Source: Aralia elata
Lineage: Eukaryota; Streptophyta; Magnoliopsida; Apiales; Araliaceae
DNA length: 64,000 bases
NCBI GenBank assembly: GCA_034770075.1
Contig: CM068383.1
Span: 45,279,222 to 45,343,221 of the forward strand
Direction: 5' to 3'
The notes beneath the pieces are model-generated. The model was given only the letters and a program-made list of their open reading frames with translations, was not told the DNA's origin and did no database searches. Both the position numbers and the translations under genes were made by a program. Of the stretch, positions 46,024-58,992 are shown piece by piece (position 1 is the first letter of the stretch; every line of letters begins with the position of its first letter).

Positions 46024-49000
46024 TGTAACGACCGAGAATTCTGAAATTTCCTTGTAATTCGAATTTTTGAATATTAATGAATATTTTATATTTTATTAAT
46101 ATTATATTTGTGTTACGTGTTTAAAGGTTGTGGGACAATCTAGATTATGTGAATGTATGAAATTTTACGTGTTATAGTTTTGTTTAAGTGAATAATTGAT
46201 TTCGCGTAGCGTCGCTAAATCACTATTCATGGGGCACATTTCCCGAGGCACTATTCATGCCAGATATTTTGTATCTTTTTCGATGTTAATAAATTTCATA
46301 AATACGTGTATGCGTACGAATAATTTTTCCAAGTGTCAAAAATTTTATTTGAGCTGATACGTGATTTTATCCGTATCCGAAATGCATTAAATGGGTGTTC
46401 CGAATATTTGGATAAATCCCATAATAATTATTTTTACCCATCCCAATATTTATGGTAATACCCATTTTAATTTTGGGTAGAGTTATTTACCAGTTTTGGT
46501 ACAAAAGTAGGAGTTTTCGAATATATTTTTGGTGTTTTCGGGTATTTATTTTGGCTTGTTACTCCAAGAGGGAACCAATCCCTCATTTTGGACCAATCAA
46601 ATGAGAGCTTGGGGGAGTATTGCCGGCAAGCCTTTGAAAAATTTGGCCACCTTGAGCCTTACACCCATTTCTCCCACTTCTCCCTAATTCACTCCACTTC
46701 TCCCAAATAATTCAGCCATTTCATTTCTCTCTTGCAATCCATCAGCTCCTCCTTCAAACCCATTTTAGATTCTGTAGAGAGAGAGAGAGAGAACTCGCCG
46801 GAAAAAGGAAAAGAAAGGAGGAAGAAGTCGCCGGAGTTCGCCAGAAAAAGAGAAGAACTCGCCGGAAAAGAAAGGAGGAAGAAGAAGAAGGCACGGGTGG
46901 AGGAACCAAGCAAGAAGGACCTTCAAAATCAAGCCTAACCAAGCTTCTTAACCTCTAGGAAGGATTTACATAGGTAAAACACCAACCAAATCCTTTCCAT
47001 TCGATTTCTTGTTAAACTTTTCAAGTTTTTCTTAGTTTTAAGCTCTTAAGCTTGTGGGTCGGATTTTTGGCGATTCTTGGTGTTTTTGTTTGTTGCGATT
47101 GTTTGTAAATGTTGTTAAGAGGCTATATAAGCCATTAATAACATCAAAGTGGAACAAAAACGCAAGAAATCCTTACCTTGGCTTAATGGAGCAAGAACAA
47201 TGGACTTTGGACATGAACTTGGACATTCGGACTTTTTAGAGGACTGTAGAGCTATGATTTTGTGTTTGTTAATTTTATTTGTTGCTATGGTATTGTATGT
47301 CAATGGGTTACGAAGCTAACCGAGTTGGAAGGGACTAAAAAGGAGTTAAAACGAGTTCGTAGTAATGATTTTTGTAAAACTTGTCAAGAACTCGAAGAAC
47401 ATAGTATGAACTTTACACTTTGGCTTACGATTTGGCCATGTTAATGTTAATGGGTAGCTCTGCATTTTTGATATGTTGTAGCCCCTTGAGTTAAGAGTCC
47501 ATAGAGTCCGAAATGGACCAATTTGCTTGAGTATTAAAGGAGTTATGGAGGTTGGAATGGCCGGAGGTCGGAGTAGCGAACTGGGAAGAAACCCAGAATC
47601 CGGCTACTGGAGAGTCGCGCCGCAGCGCCACTTATAAGTCATGCAGCTCACGCTGCAGCGAGGGGCAAACATGGGAATAGATCGGAGCTCACGCCGCAGC
47701 ATGAGATCCAAGTTATAGGGCTCCCGCCGCAGCGCGAAGCCCGGTCATGGAGAAAACACGGGGCTCACGCTGCAGCGTGAGACCCAGTGCTAATGCTTGG
47801 CGCTGCAACGCCAGTGCCGTGTCCGGTCTGGGTCGGGTCCGTCAGACCAGATCGGGTCGGGTCAGACCTAATGAATCCTTTTAAAAATGGCCCAACACTT
47901 ATATCTTTCCTTGTATTAAATGATTAGACAGGTTAACTAAGCGTATTTTGTTAAGCCCTAAATGCTTAATTATTTCCCAAATGTCAACCAGATTGGTATT
48001 ATCTTAAGGCAGAAATTGAACAATCTAATTGCAATTTAGGCTTGGTTTCTCGGGGGCGCTGCCCCCCCCGACCCCCGCCAGCTCACCGGCGAGCTGGGCA
48101 GCCGCTCGCTCACCGGGGAGCGAGACCCCCGACTGGGTAGTCGTAGGGCAATCAATGTGTTTTAGTGATGCAGCGTCCGTTTTGAACCATTATTTGGTAT
48201 GTGACTAATTGTTATGTGAATATGTATTTAATTGTGTAGGATATTTAGGAGCGTGTGTTGTATTATTGTAGCAGCGCATCAGGCAAGTTTCCTATCCTAA
48301 CTCAATTTATTTATTGAGCAAGTTTCCTATCCTAACTCAATTTATTTATTGAGCAAGTTTCCTATCCTAACTCAATTTATTTATTGAGCAAGTTTCCTAT
48401 CCTAACTCAATTTATTTATTGAGCAAGTTTCCTATACTAACTCAATTTATTTATTGAGCAAGTTTCCCTAACCCTTGTCTAACCCTTGTGTTGGGCAAGT
48501 TTCTAAACCTTATGCACTATGCTTTTTATTTCGTGCAAACAGGTGTATGTTATGCAAGTTTCCTATCCTAACTCAATTTATTTATTGAGCAAGTTTCCTA
48601 ACGCTTGTCTAACCCTTGTGTTGGGTAAGTTTCCTTAACCTTACTCGGATTATATTTTGAGCAGGTTTCATATTTTATACAGGTATTGTATATTGTTACA
48701 AGTTTCACGACTCAAATGGAATTATTACTTTTGAATCATATTAGTGGATTAATTATTGTCAATTACTCCACCTCCAAGATAATTATTGATATTCGTAGCT
48801 TATGCATTTGAATTCATTATCTGTTGTTGGACTGTGAAGCGTGTAAGTTCTTCATTCATGAACTGTTTAAGGAAATAGTCTACGCCATTTGTTTCGGCTA
48901 GACATGTACAGGTTATTATTTTAAAAGCTATCCAAACCAGTAGTTGGTATGGATTCTTGGACTGAGAGAGCAACCCTTATTAGGGGATTATAATGTGTCG

Positions 49001-49440
49001 GTTATTCGATGCAGTCAGAGTTAAATGTTATGCATATACATGGTGTACAAGAGGCTGATCCCCTCGAGTACAACTGACGGGGCCAGGTTTTAAAAGAGTT
49101 AGTTGAATGATTGACTCTTTGGCCAAAAGTTCATGGTCGGTTGGACCACTCAGCAGTAAATAATCATTATTCATTGTTTCATTTGGACTGTCATTTCAGC
49201 TAATTCATCAATATTCATAAATTGTTGATCTATGCAGTTATTATTCTTATTCATTCATGATATATCTTCATTCTTGCTTTTAAACTTGCTGAGCAAAGTA
49301 GTTGCTCACTCTTGCTATATCATGAACCTATTGCAGCTAAGCCGGGGAGTTCCAAAGCGGACAAATGCAAGGGAAAGCTTAAGGAATAGTTATATGTACT
49401 ATCCTGTTATGTAATTTGTGGAATCATTTTGTATTATTAT
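46024..49440 (+). repeat. Element B 3' LTR, first part
   Basis: Matches the 5' LTR up to the ATTAT target site where element C entered. Differences include five rather than six 35-bp repeats and an expanded GC-rich stretch at 48050-48130 (AGCTGGGCAGCCGCTCGCTC). Donor-like site 48281-48288; stem-loop 49290-49308; TTGCAG|CT at 49331-49338. Confidence 0.9.
49290..49308 (+). other. Conserved LTR stem-loop, element B 3' LTR
   Basis: Same TGAGCAA-AGTAG-TTGCTCA as the 5' LTR. Confidence 0.65.
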
Positions 49441-49767
49441 TGTGACACCCCCAAATCCAGGTTTCCAAACCTCGAATTCGGTGCTCACGATAATCGACGA
49501 CAAACATACTATCTAACTAAATGCGGAATAATAAACATACATTGTTTATCGAATGGAAATAAAGTCTTACAATTCTGGTCCCAAGGTTCTTTAACCTTAA
49601 CATAAAACGTACCCTTAATACAACAAAAGGTTCACCTAATTAAACAACATTCAATAATAACTAGTACATAGGCACTATCGGGCATCTACTCCTGCACCTT
49701 CCCTTTTCCTTTGTCTCCTCTAGACGTTTCTGCCTTAGCTGAAATAAAGATCATGATATAGCAAGGG

Positions 49768-49786
49768 TAAGCAACTAATTTGCTTA
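49768..49786 (-). other. Conserved LTR stem-loop, element C 3' LTR
   Basis: TAAGCAA-CTAAT-TTGCTTA is a perfect 7-bp stem. Relative to B one base pair is exchanged on both arms (G-C to A-T). Confidence 0.65.
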
Positions 49787-50799
49787 GCAAGTATATACAC
49801 AAAGAGATATATCATGATAGAAGGAAATTTCGCTTTCAATGTTCAACAACAGTATAAGAGTGTGGAGGAGCATTGAATTAATAAACAACAGTTGAATATT
49901 CAAATAATTGAATGACAATTACTGAGTGGTTTGAAATAACCAAGGACGTTTTCCAAGGTTCTCAGCATGTAAGCTGGACCTCTTAAAAAGGTTTTGGTAA
50001 TCGAGGGGATCAGCCTCTCATACCCCGTGATTTATGCATAAACACTTAATAACCAGCATTGATATCATGCCTTAAACAAGTTTATCCTTTTCTCAGCCAA
50101 GAGTTTCTTACCACAACAATTTAATAAGAACAGCTTTTAAAATACCATTGTCTTAACCAATTTAGACATGCTGGATCTAGCTGATACAAATAGCATAGAT
50201 CGATCTCATAAACAATTCATACTTGAAAGAACTTTAATTAAATTTACAGTTCAATCATAATAGGATAGGAATTCAATTGCACAATGTGCGAATCTCAATA
50301 AATAGTATAGATGTGAATAATCGACAATAATTATTCACTAACATGCTTCGAAAATAATAACTCGAGTTTGAGTTAGGGAACTTGCAATAATGTAAGAAGT
50401 TTAGGGTTAGGAACTTGCCTGTCTGCTCAGCTACAAATAATTCTAGCTTTAACTAATTGGCCTTGAAGAACCTAACATTGATAATGTTGATCTATCAATT
50501 AGTACTGCGTAGTTGTATATCGACACGCTTACTTATGCTATTTATTTAACAATTAAGCAAATCACATAGCACACATAAACTATCGTAAATCCTGTAAGAC
50601 ACTTAATTGATCCTTAGGTTGATGGTTTAATTAATTACCAATGTTTCCCTTAAGTGATAAACACTTATTAAACCCTTAAACAATTAATAATAATTGTTCA
50701 ATTGATTAACATTACTCTTTCTTAAGTAATATTTATTTATTAAACCCTTAAGCAATTTTATTATGATTGTTTAATTAATATGTTATCAACTCTTACTAT

Positions 50800-51650
50800 T
50801 TTATTAACTTTATCTCCATATAATTACTATTAAATAGTAATTAATTAATTATCTTTAGTTATTATTAATAGTAATTAATAACTAATTATATTCATTTATT
50901 ATATAATTATTAATTTAAATAATAATCGAATTATAAATTTTTAATTGTCTTTAATTATTATTTAAGATTAAATAATAATTAATTAAGCTTATTTATTATT
51001 TAAAGTTTAATCAAATAATAATTAATTAGTGAGTAACAATTATCTTTAGTTATTATAAAAAAATAATTAATTAGTAAATATGAATTACCTTTAGTTATTA
51101 TTTAATAATAAATAATAACTAATTAAGTTTATTTATTATTTAAAGTTAATCAAATAATAAATAATTAATTAGTAAGTAATAATTATCTTTAGTTATTATT
51201 TAATAATAAATAATAGCTAATTAGATTTATTTATTATTTAAAGTTAATTAAATAATAAATAATTAGTTAGTAAATATGAATTATCTTTAGTTATTATTTA
51301 ATAATAAATAATAACTAATTAGATTTATTTATTATTTAAGGTTAATCAATTAATAAATAATTACTTAGTGAATAAGAATTATCTTTAGTTATTATTTAAT
51401 AAATGATAACTAATTAGGTTTATTTATTATTTAAAGTTAATCAAATAATAAATAATTAATTAGTGGGTACTAATTATCTTTAGTTATTATTTAATAATAA
51501 CTAATTAGGTTTATTTATATTTTAAAATTAATCAAATCATAAATAATTAATTTACAATTCTTAATTATCCTTAATCATTATTTAATAATAATTAATCAAT
51601 TACTTAACTTTATTTATTATTTAAACATAATTAAATAACAAATAGTTAAT
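50800..51650 (-). repeat. AT-rich tandem array in C LTR (about 95-100 bp units)
   Basis: Seven to eight diverged units around TTATCTTTAGTTATTATTTA, AATAATAACTAATTAG and TTTATTATTTAAAGTTAATC. The other LTR has the same array at about 60000-60855. Confidence 0.82.
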
Positions 51651-52412
51651 TTTTTTTTCTAATTTTCGTTCTTGATTTCCAGATTTGGGGTCTTTCACCA
51701 AAACCTTCATAAAACGAAATCTACAACTTCGATTTACGATCCGTCGATTTTGTTGGATTCGTATCTTCCTGAACTACACTTTTCATTTATCAAACATCAA
51801 ATTTGGTTACGTTTAGGTCTCGGAAAACAGGCTCAAAGTCAAGGGTCAGCAAGGTTGTTCAACAGTTGGCATGCTTTGGTAATAAATTCATGGTTTGCTC
51901 ATTTTTCAACATATTTGAGTGATTCAAAAGGGATTTTGTCCCTAACCTATGGATATAGCATATCAAGAAAGAAAATCACAAGATCCCTTTATAGATTTCA
52001 AAATGACAAGCATATAACAACCTTTTTCAAACAAAATTTCCGGAAATCTCCTTTACTTCCTTTCTTCTAAATTTTTCCAACATAAACTCACACATATGAA
52101 CAAGCAAAATATTATATATTCAAGATCTAACCTTATCATAAGGTTCTAGCCATCAAGAACATAAAACTTCAAGGATCTATGTCCAAACACATTAAAATAG
52201 CTTAAAGTTTGGAGTTATACCTTTTTGATTTCTTCTTCTTCTTTTCCTTCCCAAAATAGGTTGTGAATGGGGATGGCCTAAATAATCAAGACCTTCTTCT
52301 TTCTCCCACAAGATTTGCTCTTGCTTCTCTCTTCAAAACTCTCTCAAGCTCACAAACTCTCTACTTGGTGAATAATAAGTGAGCCAACCCTTGTTAACTT
52401 TGGTGAGGGGTC

Positions 52413-52421
52413 CTATTTATA
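52413..52421 (-). promoter_or_regulatory. TATA box, element C 3' LTR
   Basis: The minus strand reads CCTATAAATAGGACC. The active copy would be that in the 5' LTR at 61617-61625. Confidence 0.65.
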
Positions 52422-52976
52422 GGAAAGTAGAGACCATGGGCAAAATAGTCATTAATCATGACTAGGCAAGGGCAATTTGGTCAATTCATCAATAGTAGGA
52501 AGCTTCCTAGCAACTTCCTCAAGGGTATTTTAAACATTACCCAACTTCTTTTAAGGTTAAAATAGTCTTTTCGCAAAATCTTAATTATCCATTAGTTATT
52601 ACCCATTCTTCATTGGTTATTAGACATTGGTTATTATCTTGCCATCATTACATTGGTTAAACACAATGGTTATTAACCCGCCATCATTTCATTGGTTATT
52701 AACCACTTGGATATACAATGGTTATTGCCCTTACATAATTACCTTGGTTATTAACCACTCTTGGCCATTTTAGTCATTACCCACCAATTCCTACACTTGA
52801 CTCACCTATGGTTATCTCTTAACCATAGTTATATCATACCTGCCAACACGAGTATAGACACATCTTATACATCTCCCACCAATTAACCCAAGTTGATTTA
52901 AATGGAACACAACGTTAACTCATTGAATTAAATTAGATTTAATTAATAAGGACGTTCAAAATTCACGGGCATTACA

Positions 52977-52990
52977 TCCCTCTCCCCTTA
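52977..52990 (-). other. Element C polypurine tract
   Basis: The minus strand reads AAGGGGAGAGGGA next to the 3' LTR. Confidence 0.8.
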
Positions 52991-53024
52991 TAAAAATTCC
53001 GTCCTCGGAATTGCAAAAATAGGG

Positions 53025-53408
53025 TTACTCAAATAAGAACGGATAATTCGCCTTCATTTTCTCTTCGAGTTCCCACGTAGCTTCTTCGTCTGCGTGATTC
53101 CTCCAGAGAACTTTGACGGAATGTATGGTCTTGTTTCTCAGCTTCTGTTCCTTCCTATCGAGAATATGGACAGGAACCTCCTCGTACGATAAGTCCTGCT
53201 CGACTTGAATTGGCTCATAGGAAATAACATGCTTGTAGTCTGGCTTATATGGACGTAACACTGATACATGAAACACGTTGTGAATGTGCTCAAGTTCAGG
53301 AGGTAATGCTACCTCGTACGCCACTTCGCCTACTCTCCTTAATATTTCAAAAGGTCCTATGAATCTAGGGCTCAGCTTGCCCTTCTTCCCAAAACGGATC
53401 TTCCCTTT
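53025..53408 (-). pseudogene. Element C integrase C-terminus and chromodomain, after TAG
   Basis: Follows the TAG at 53409-53411 in the same frame. It starts KGKIRFGKKGKLSPRFIGPFEI (GPF motif), continues AYEVALPPELEHIHNVFHVS, LRPYKPDYKHV and ends with the chromodomain-like VHILDRKEQKLRNKTIHSV, LWRNHADEEATWELEEKM and NYPFLFE, then TAA at 53025. In chromoviruses this tail directs integration to certain chromatin. It would be missing from any product that ends at the TAG. Confidence 0.9.
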
Positions 53409-56400
53409 CTAGGGAGATACCTTCAGAAACACATAACTACCAACTTCAAAGTCTCGTTTCTGACGATGTAAGTCGGCATACTTCTTCTGACGATCCTGGG
53501 CTGCTACTAACCGCTGTCTTATTACTTTAATGATTTCCACGGTTTGTTGTACCAATTCTGGTCCCAACAATCTCCGTTCACCAACTTCATCCCAACACAA
53601 CGGCGTTCGACACTTTCTTCCATATAACGCTTCGTACGGTGGCATACCGATGCTAGCGTGATAACTATTGTTGTAAGCGAACTCTACCAAGGGCAAGTGA
53701 TCGTCCCAGCTGCCACCTAAGTCCACACAACTGCCCGGAGCATATCCTCTAAGGTTTGAATTGTTCGCTCACTCTGACCATCAGTCTGAGGATGATATGC
53801 CGTACTCATTCTCAATTGTGTTCCCATTCTTTCCTGTAGGCTTCTCCAAAAATTTGACGTGAAGCGCGGATCTCTGTCAGATACAATAGAAACCGGCACC
53901 CCATGTCGCGATACTATCTCCTTTACGTAGAGTTTCGCCAACTGCTCCAATTTGTACCTGATCTTGATCGGTAGAAAATGGGCAGACTTGGTCAACCGAT
54001 CTACGATCACCCAGATGGCGTCTAGACCCTTTTGTGTTGTCGGGAGTCCTACCACAAAATCCATAGTGATGTGCTCCCACTTCCACTCGGGAATCTCTAA
54101 GGGTTGCAACAATCCGCTCGGCCGTTGGTGCTCTGCCTTGACCCTCTGACAAGTTAAACACCGGCTGACGAATTCCGCAACTTCCCCTTTCAAATGCGGC
54201 CACCAATAATGTTGACGAAGATCTTGATACATCTTGGTGCTACCCGGATGTACCGAAAATCTCGTATTATGGGCCTCCTGCAATATTTCTTCCCTTAGGT
54301 CTGGTACATAGGGTATCCAGATCCTTCCCTCGAATCTCAGCAGACCCGTGATGTCAACCTTGAACTTCAACGTTTTTCCTTCCGATAGTTGCTTCTTAAT
54401 GCCAATGCATTCTTCATCAAATTCTTGAGCCTCCTTTATCTTATCCAGTAGAGTCGGACCCACTGTCACGGTGAACAATTTTTCGTCCGTCTCCATTGGA
54501 TACTTAACCTCCAGTTCCAGGCGTCCAAAGTCCTTTATCAGCTCTGCCTGAGTTGTAAGCCTCATCAACTTCTCTCTGCCTTTCCTACTCAGGGCATCTG
54601 CCACTACATTTGCTTTGCCCGGATGGTACAGAATCTCACAATCGTAATCCTTGATTAATTCTAACCATCGGTGCTGCCTCATATTCAGCTCCTTCTGAGT
54701 GAAGATATATTTCAGACTTTTGTGATCTGTATATATCTCGCACTTCTCTCCATATAGGTAGTGCCTCCAAATCTTCAAGGCGAACACTACTGCTGCTAAT
54801 TCCAGATCATGAGTCGGGTATCCCTTCTCATAGTCCTTCAGCTGGCGTGAAGCGTACGCAATGACCCTGCCGTGCTGCATTAGTACACAACCAAGGCCCT
54901 TGTGTGACGCATCACTGTATACTACAAAACCTCCAGTGTCGTCTGGTAATGCCAACACTGGTGCTTGGCTAAGTCTCTTCTTCAACTCCAAGAAACTCTC
55001 CTCGCACTTCTCTATCCAAACGAACTTTACCGTCTTTCTAGTCAGATTGGTCAACGGTGATGCTATCTTCGAAAAATCCTGGATGAATCTCCGATAGTAT
55101 CCCGCTAACCCTAGGAAACTTCTGATCTCCGTTGGTGTCTTCGGCTGCTCCCAGTTGATAATGGCTTCCACCTTTGCTGGGTCTACCGAAACACCACTAC
55201 TGTCAATGACGTGTCCAAGAAACTGCACCCTCTGCAACCAAAATTCACACTTTGAAAACTTCGCGTACAGTTTCTCCCTTCTTAATGCCTCCAAGGCAAT
55301 CCTTAGATGTTCAGCATGTTCTTCCTCTGACACTGAATACACCAAGATATCATCGATGAATACTACCACAAACTTGTCCAAATACTGCTTGAACACTCTG
55401 TTCATCATATCCATGAATGCCGCTGGTGCATTTGTCAGGCCAAATGACATAACCAGAAACTCGAAATGTCCATAACGAGTTCTGAATGCCGTCTTCGGGA
55501 TATCCTCCCGTCTCACCCTTAGTTGATGATAGCCCGTCCTTAAATCGATCTTTGAAAAGTATTTCGCTCCCTTGAGTTGATCAAACATATCGTCTATCCT
55601 GGGCAGCGGATACCTATTCTTAATCGTAACTTTGTTCAACTCACGGTAGTCGATACAAAGCCTCATCGAGCCATCCTTCTTCTTTACGAACAGAACTGGC
55701 GCTCCCCATGGTGACACGCTTGGCCTGATATAACCCCTGTCTAACAGTTCCTGCAGTTGAACCATCAGTTCTTTCATCTCTACTGGTGCCATTCGGTAAG
55801 GCGCCTTAGATATCGGTGCCGTTCCAGGTACCAAGTCGATTGCAAATTCTATCTCCCTATCCGGTGGCAGTCCCGGAAGTTCATCTGGGAAGACATCAGC
55901 GAATTCCCTTACAACGGGTATCTGACTCAGTTCCCCCTCGACCCGTCGAGTATCTACCACGTGAGCCAAATAACCTATACAACCCTTCTTAAGCAATCTC
56001 TTCGCTTGCATCATCGTCAGACAACAAGATTGTCTCGGCGATTTACTACCATAGAACACCACCTTCGACTTACCCGGAGTCTGCAGGTGTATGCACTTTT
56101 TCTTACAGTCAATGACCGCCCCGTGGCTCGCTAACCAATCCATCCCCAGGATTACATCGAATTCTCCAAGACGAATCGGCAACAAGTCCACGTTAAGCTT
56201 AAACCCTCTCACATCCGCACAACAATTCTTATAAATGTAGTTTACGGGGATAATCTCTTTGTTCGCTACTTCTACATTCATCGGGTGTTCTAACAGTTCA
56301 CTAGGCAATTTAAATCTTTGAGCAAATTCATCAGAGACAAAAGAACATGAAGCACCCGAATCAAATAGCACATAGGCATCTATGTTGTTGATTGGAATAA

Positions 56401-57544
56401 TACCTGACACCACCTCTCTGGATGCCACAACATCTTGCACTGTCATGTTGAAGGTCCTTGCTGTTGGCTTATTTGGCTGGGCTGGTCCTCCACTGGTTGC
56501 TCTCGAGTTGTTGCCCCTATTGCCATTTCCGCCATCCATGTTTCTCTTTCGGGGACATTCCTTGCTCCGATGTCCTATCTCTCCGCAATTGAAGCAACCT
56601 CCCTTCTTCGCCTTAGGACAATTGGGCGAGATATGCCCTTCTTGTCCACAGGTATAACAGACCATCTTCCCCTTCATACACTCTCCCGAGTGACCCTTTC
56701 CGCAATTCCCACATACCGGCCTTTTCTGTTGTATGCTCCCTTGCTGGATTTCAGAATTGCTACCCCCACTGCTCCATTGACGCTTCCTACTGTTGCTGCC
56801 ACCACCGCTAACATTTACATTTCCTCCTTCTACCTTCTTCTTGTTCCTTTCCCGATTATATTTCGAAACCGCTTCACTCCCACCTTCAGCAATGAGAGCT
56901 TTCTCCAACAAGGTTGAGAACGATGTAATTTGCAAAACCGCTACCTTGCTGTAGATCCACGGCTTTAATCCATTCTCGAATCTCCTGGCCTTCCTCACCT
57001 CAGTATCCACCTGATGTGGGGCGAATCTAGCCAATTCATTGAATTTTGCAGCGTACTCCGACACTGACAAATTTTCTTGCTTCAATTCTAGAAACTTGAT
57101 CTCCATTTTTGCCTGCGTACTCTCAGGAAAGTAATTCTCGAAAAACAACGTCTTGAAAGCTTCCCACGCCACGACTCCAGTTCCAGCTTTGTTCTGATTG
57201 GCTTCCCACCAAAAGTTAGCCTCACCCTTCATTAGGTAGGTAGCAAAAACTGTCTTCTGCTCCTCAGCGACTCTAGCAATGACAAAGGCCTTTTCAATCT
57301 CCTTTATCCATGACTGGGCCTCTATCGGGTCCGCTGTTCCCCTAAACTCTGGCGGCCCTACTGCCTTGAAGTCTTTAAAATTGGCTAAGTAGTTGCCCGT
57401 CTGGTTTCCTGCGGTAGTCGTTTGATTTCGCAGAGCTTCGGCCATCATGTTGATAAAGTCTTGCATTGGGTTTGGTTGAGTTCCCTCTGCATTATTAACC
57501 GACTCTTCGACCCCTTGGTTTCGTAGGATTCGTCTGGGTGGCAT
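53409..57544 (-). pseudogene. gag-pol: Element C gag-pol, complete to integrase DDE core
   Basis: The start is MPPRRILRN at 57544, which fits B and A and lies three bases after TTTAAACAG. Numbering from an upstream in-frame Met five codons earlier: capsid 60-235; zinc knuckles CGNCGKGHSGEC (283-294, variant), CYTCGQEGHISPNC (301-314) and CFNCGEIGHRSKEC (322-335); protease FDSG (399-402); RT FIDD (734-737, genome 55349-55360); RNase H Asp883, Glu920, Asp944, Asp988; integrase His1097, His1104, Cys1134, Cys1137 and Asp1167, Asp1228, Glu1264 (D,D-35-E). All are present. One base is lost near 53725, moving the frame after MLRA; the other frame then runs to VSP-TAG at 53409-53411, where element D has Trp. 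Gag and pol share one frame. Confidence 0.95.
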
Positions 57545-58077
57545 TATCTGTTTAAACAAAGTCCTAACACGTTACTCGGGTTTTAGTATCATATAAGTAT
57601 TTAACATGCAATACAATATTGTACTCGAACAATCGCATGACCATCATGTGGGAGCTCTAGATTACCCAACCTCGGGAATTCTACTTTTACCCGATTAGTG
57701 ATTTAAGTTGCTAAAATACCGATTCAGTTTTACTGAATTAACATAACCATTGAATTGACGGTTTACCAGGTAAAATTCTCAAACACATACCACAATAATG
57801 CATTTATATTCATATACCAACTTTAGTGTTTTACACGTTTATCACAGGTATATTGCTATAAATGCTACCATCCCAGTAAAAATAACCAAAGATGGGGTTT
57901 ACTTAAACCATTCTTTTTCTACCTACATAAATGGAAGTACATCCTACATATGAACTACCTCGCACCTGCTGAGGTTAATACAAACTCTTAGTAAATCAAA
58001 AGTAGTACCAACTTCACTGCTCAAGGCATAACTGCCCACCTCCAACTATCCTCTAAGGGACACAAGGTGAATACAAC
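57545..58077 (-). promoter_or_regulatory. Element C ORF1-gag spacer with acceptor-like site
   Basis: Non-coding. On the minus strand it ends TACTAAAAC (branch-like), then GACTTTGTTTAAACAG|ATAATG with AG at 57548-57549. Same arrangement as B. Confidence 0.45.
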
Positions 58078-58410
58078 TCAACGCTTGCTCTCGCTACTGG
58101 AGAGCAGATCCATCCATTTGGCGTCGAACTGCATAAAGGCAATGTCTAAGGCTCGCTCCAAATCATATATCATCACATCTTTAGCTTTCACCTCATCCCT
58201 CAACTGTCCTAACTGTAGCTCTCTCTGCTGCAGCTTCCCTCGCAACTCGGCTAACTCAGCCTGGGCCTGGTAAGCAGCGTCGTTGTACTGCTGTTCAGAA
58301 ATCTGGAGGGTGTGGTCCTGTGTCTCTAGTTGTTCAGCCCTAACCTCTAGCTCGGCGTCCCTCACCAGCAATTCTCCTATCACCTTAGGTTCTATGGGTT
58401 CCTGGTTCAC
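58078..58410 (-). pseudogene. Element C ORF1 remnant (coiled coil)
   Basis: About 110 residues, QEPIEPKVIGELLV to SSSESKR. Heptad-rich (AELEVRAEQLETQDHTLQ, ELAELRGKLQQRELQLGQL) and alignable with the first coiled coil of B ORF1. The natural start is probably the ATG at 58438-58440 (MSNES) just after TGTAG|G, but that frame stops after five codons. The acidic head is largely gone and the RV..YP tail is missing. So the best-preserved gag-pol here goes with the worst ORF1. Confidence 0.7.
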
Positions 58411-58441
58411 TGATTACCTATCTTAACTCTCGTTCGACATC

Positions 58442-58500
58442 CTACAATACACCACACCATAAACAACATCAGTACCATAATAAAATACATTCATTGATAA
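58442..58500 (-). promoter_or_regulatory. Putative 3' splice site before C ORF1
   Basis: The minus strand reads GGTACTGATG (CTGAT branch-like), TTGTTTATGG, then GTATTGTAG|GATG; the AG is at 58442-58443. With the donor at 59623/59624 it would remove a 1182-nt GC-AG intron. Confidence 0.42.
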
Positions 58501-58631
58501 AATGAAATGATATTTTATTCGGTACAACTAGAACTCGATGAATCTCCTCAACCCCTTACCTACATACTCTATATGAGTTTTCTACTAAGGTTATAACCTA
58601 GGTTTCTCATTCCTAACGTTTATAACCTATA

Positions 58632-58643
58632 GCTTTGATACCA
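58632..58643 (-). other. Element C primer binding site
   Basis: The minus strand reads TGGTATCAAAGC, one base off the tRNA-iMet site, three bases after the 5' LTR. Confidence 0.85.
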
Positions 58644-58973
58644 ACCTGTGACACCCCCAAATCCAGGTTTCCAAACCTCGAATTCGGTGCTCACGATAAT
58701 CGACGACAAACATACTATCTAACTAAATGCGGAATAATAAACATACATTGTTTATCGAATGGAAATAAAGTCTTACAATTCTGGTCCCAAGGTTCTTTAA
58801 CCTTAACATAAAACGTACCCTTAATACAACAAAAGGTTCACCTAATTAAACAACATTCAATAATAACTAGTACATAGGCACTATCGGGCATCTACTCCTG
58901 CACCTTCCCTTTTCCTTTGTCTCCTCTAGACGTTTCTGCCTTAGCTGAAATAAAGATCATGATATAGCAAGGG

Positions 58974-58992
58974 TAAGCAACTAATTTGCTTA
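58974..58992 (-). other. Conserved LTR stem-loop, element C 5' LTR
   Basis: TAAGCAA-CTAAT-TTGCTTA, identical to the other C LTR. Confidence 0.65.

Larger units (their letters stand above)
49441..52976 (-). repeat. Element C 3' LTR (left copy)
   Basis: TGTGACACCCCC to GGGCATTACA. Stem-loop at 49768-49786; TTTCAG|CT with AG at 49739-49740, followed by a frame AKAETSRGDKGKGKVQE-stop; donor-like site 50413-50420; AT-rich array 50800-51650; TATA box (minus) at 52413-52421. A 132-residue plus-strand frame at 51672-52070 is antisense to the LTR and not supported as a gene. Confidence 0.93.

Noticed and set aside
51672..52070. 132-residue plus-strand ORF in C's LTR, repeated at 60876-61274
   Set aside because: Antisense to the element, no recognisable motif, and identical in both copies only because the LTRs are nearly identical.
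53877..57559. Plus-strand and other-frame ORFs over C gag-pol (for example 56435-56917, 55155-55475)
   Set aside because: Shadows of the real minus-strand polyprotein.
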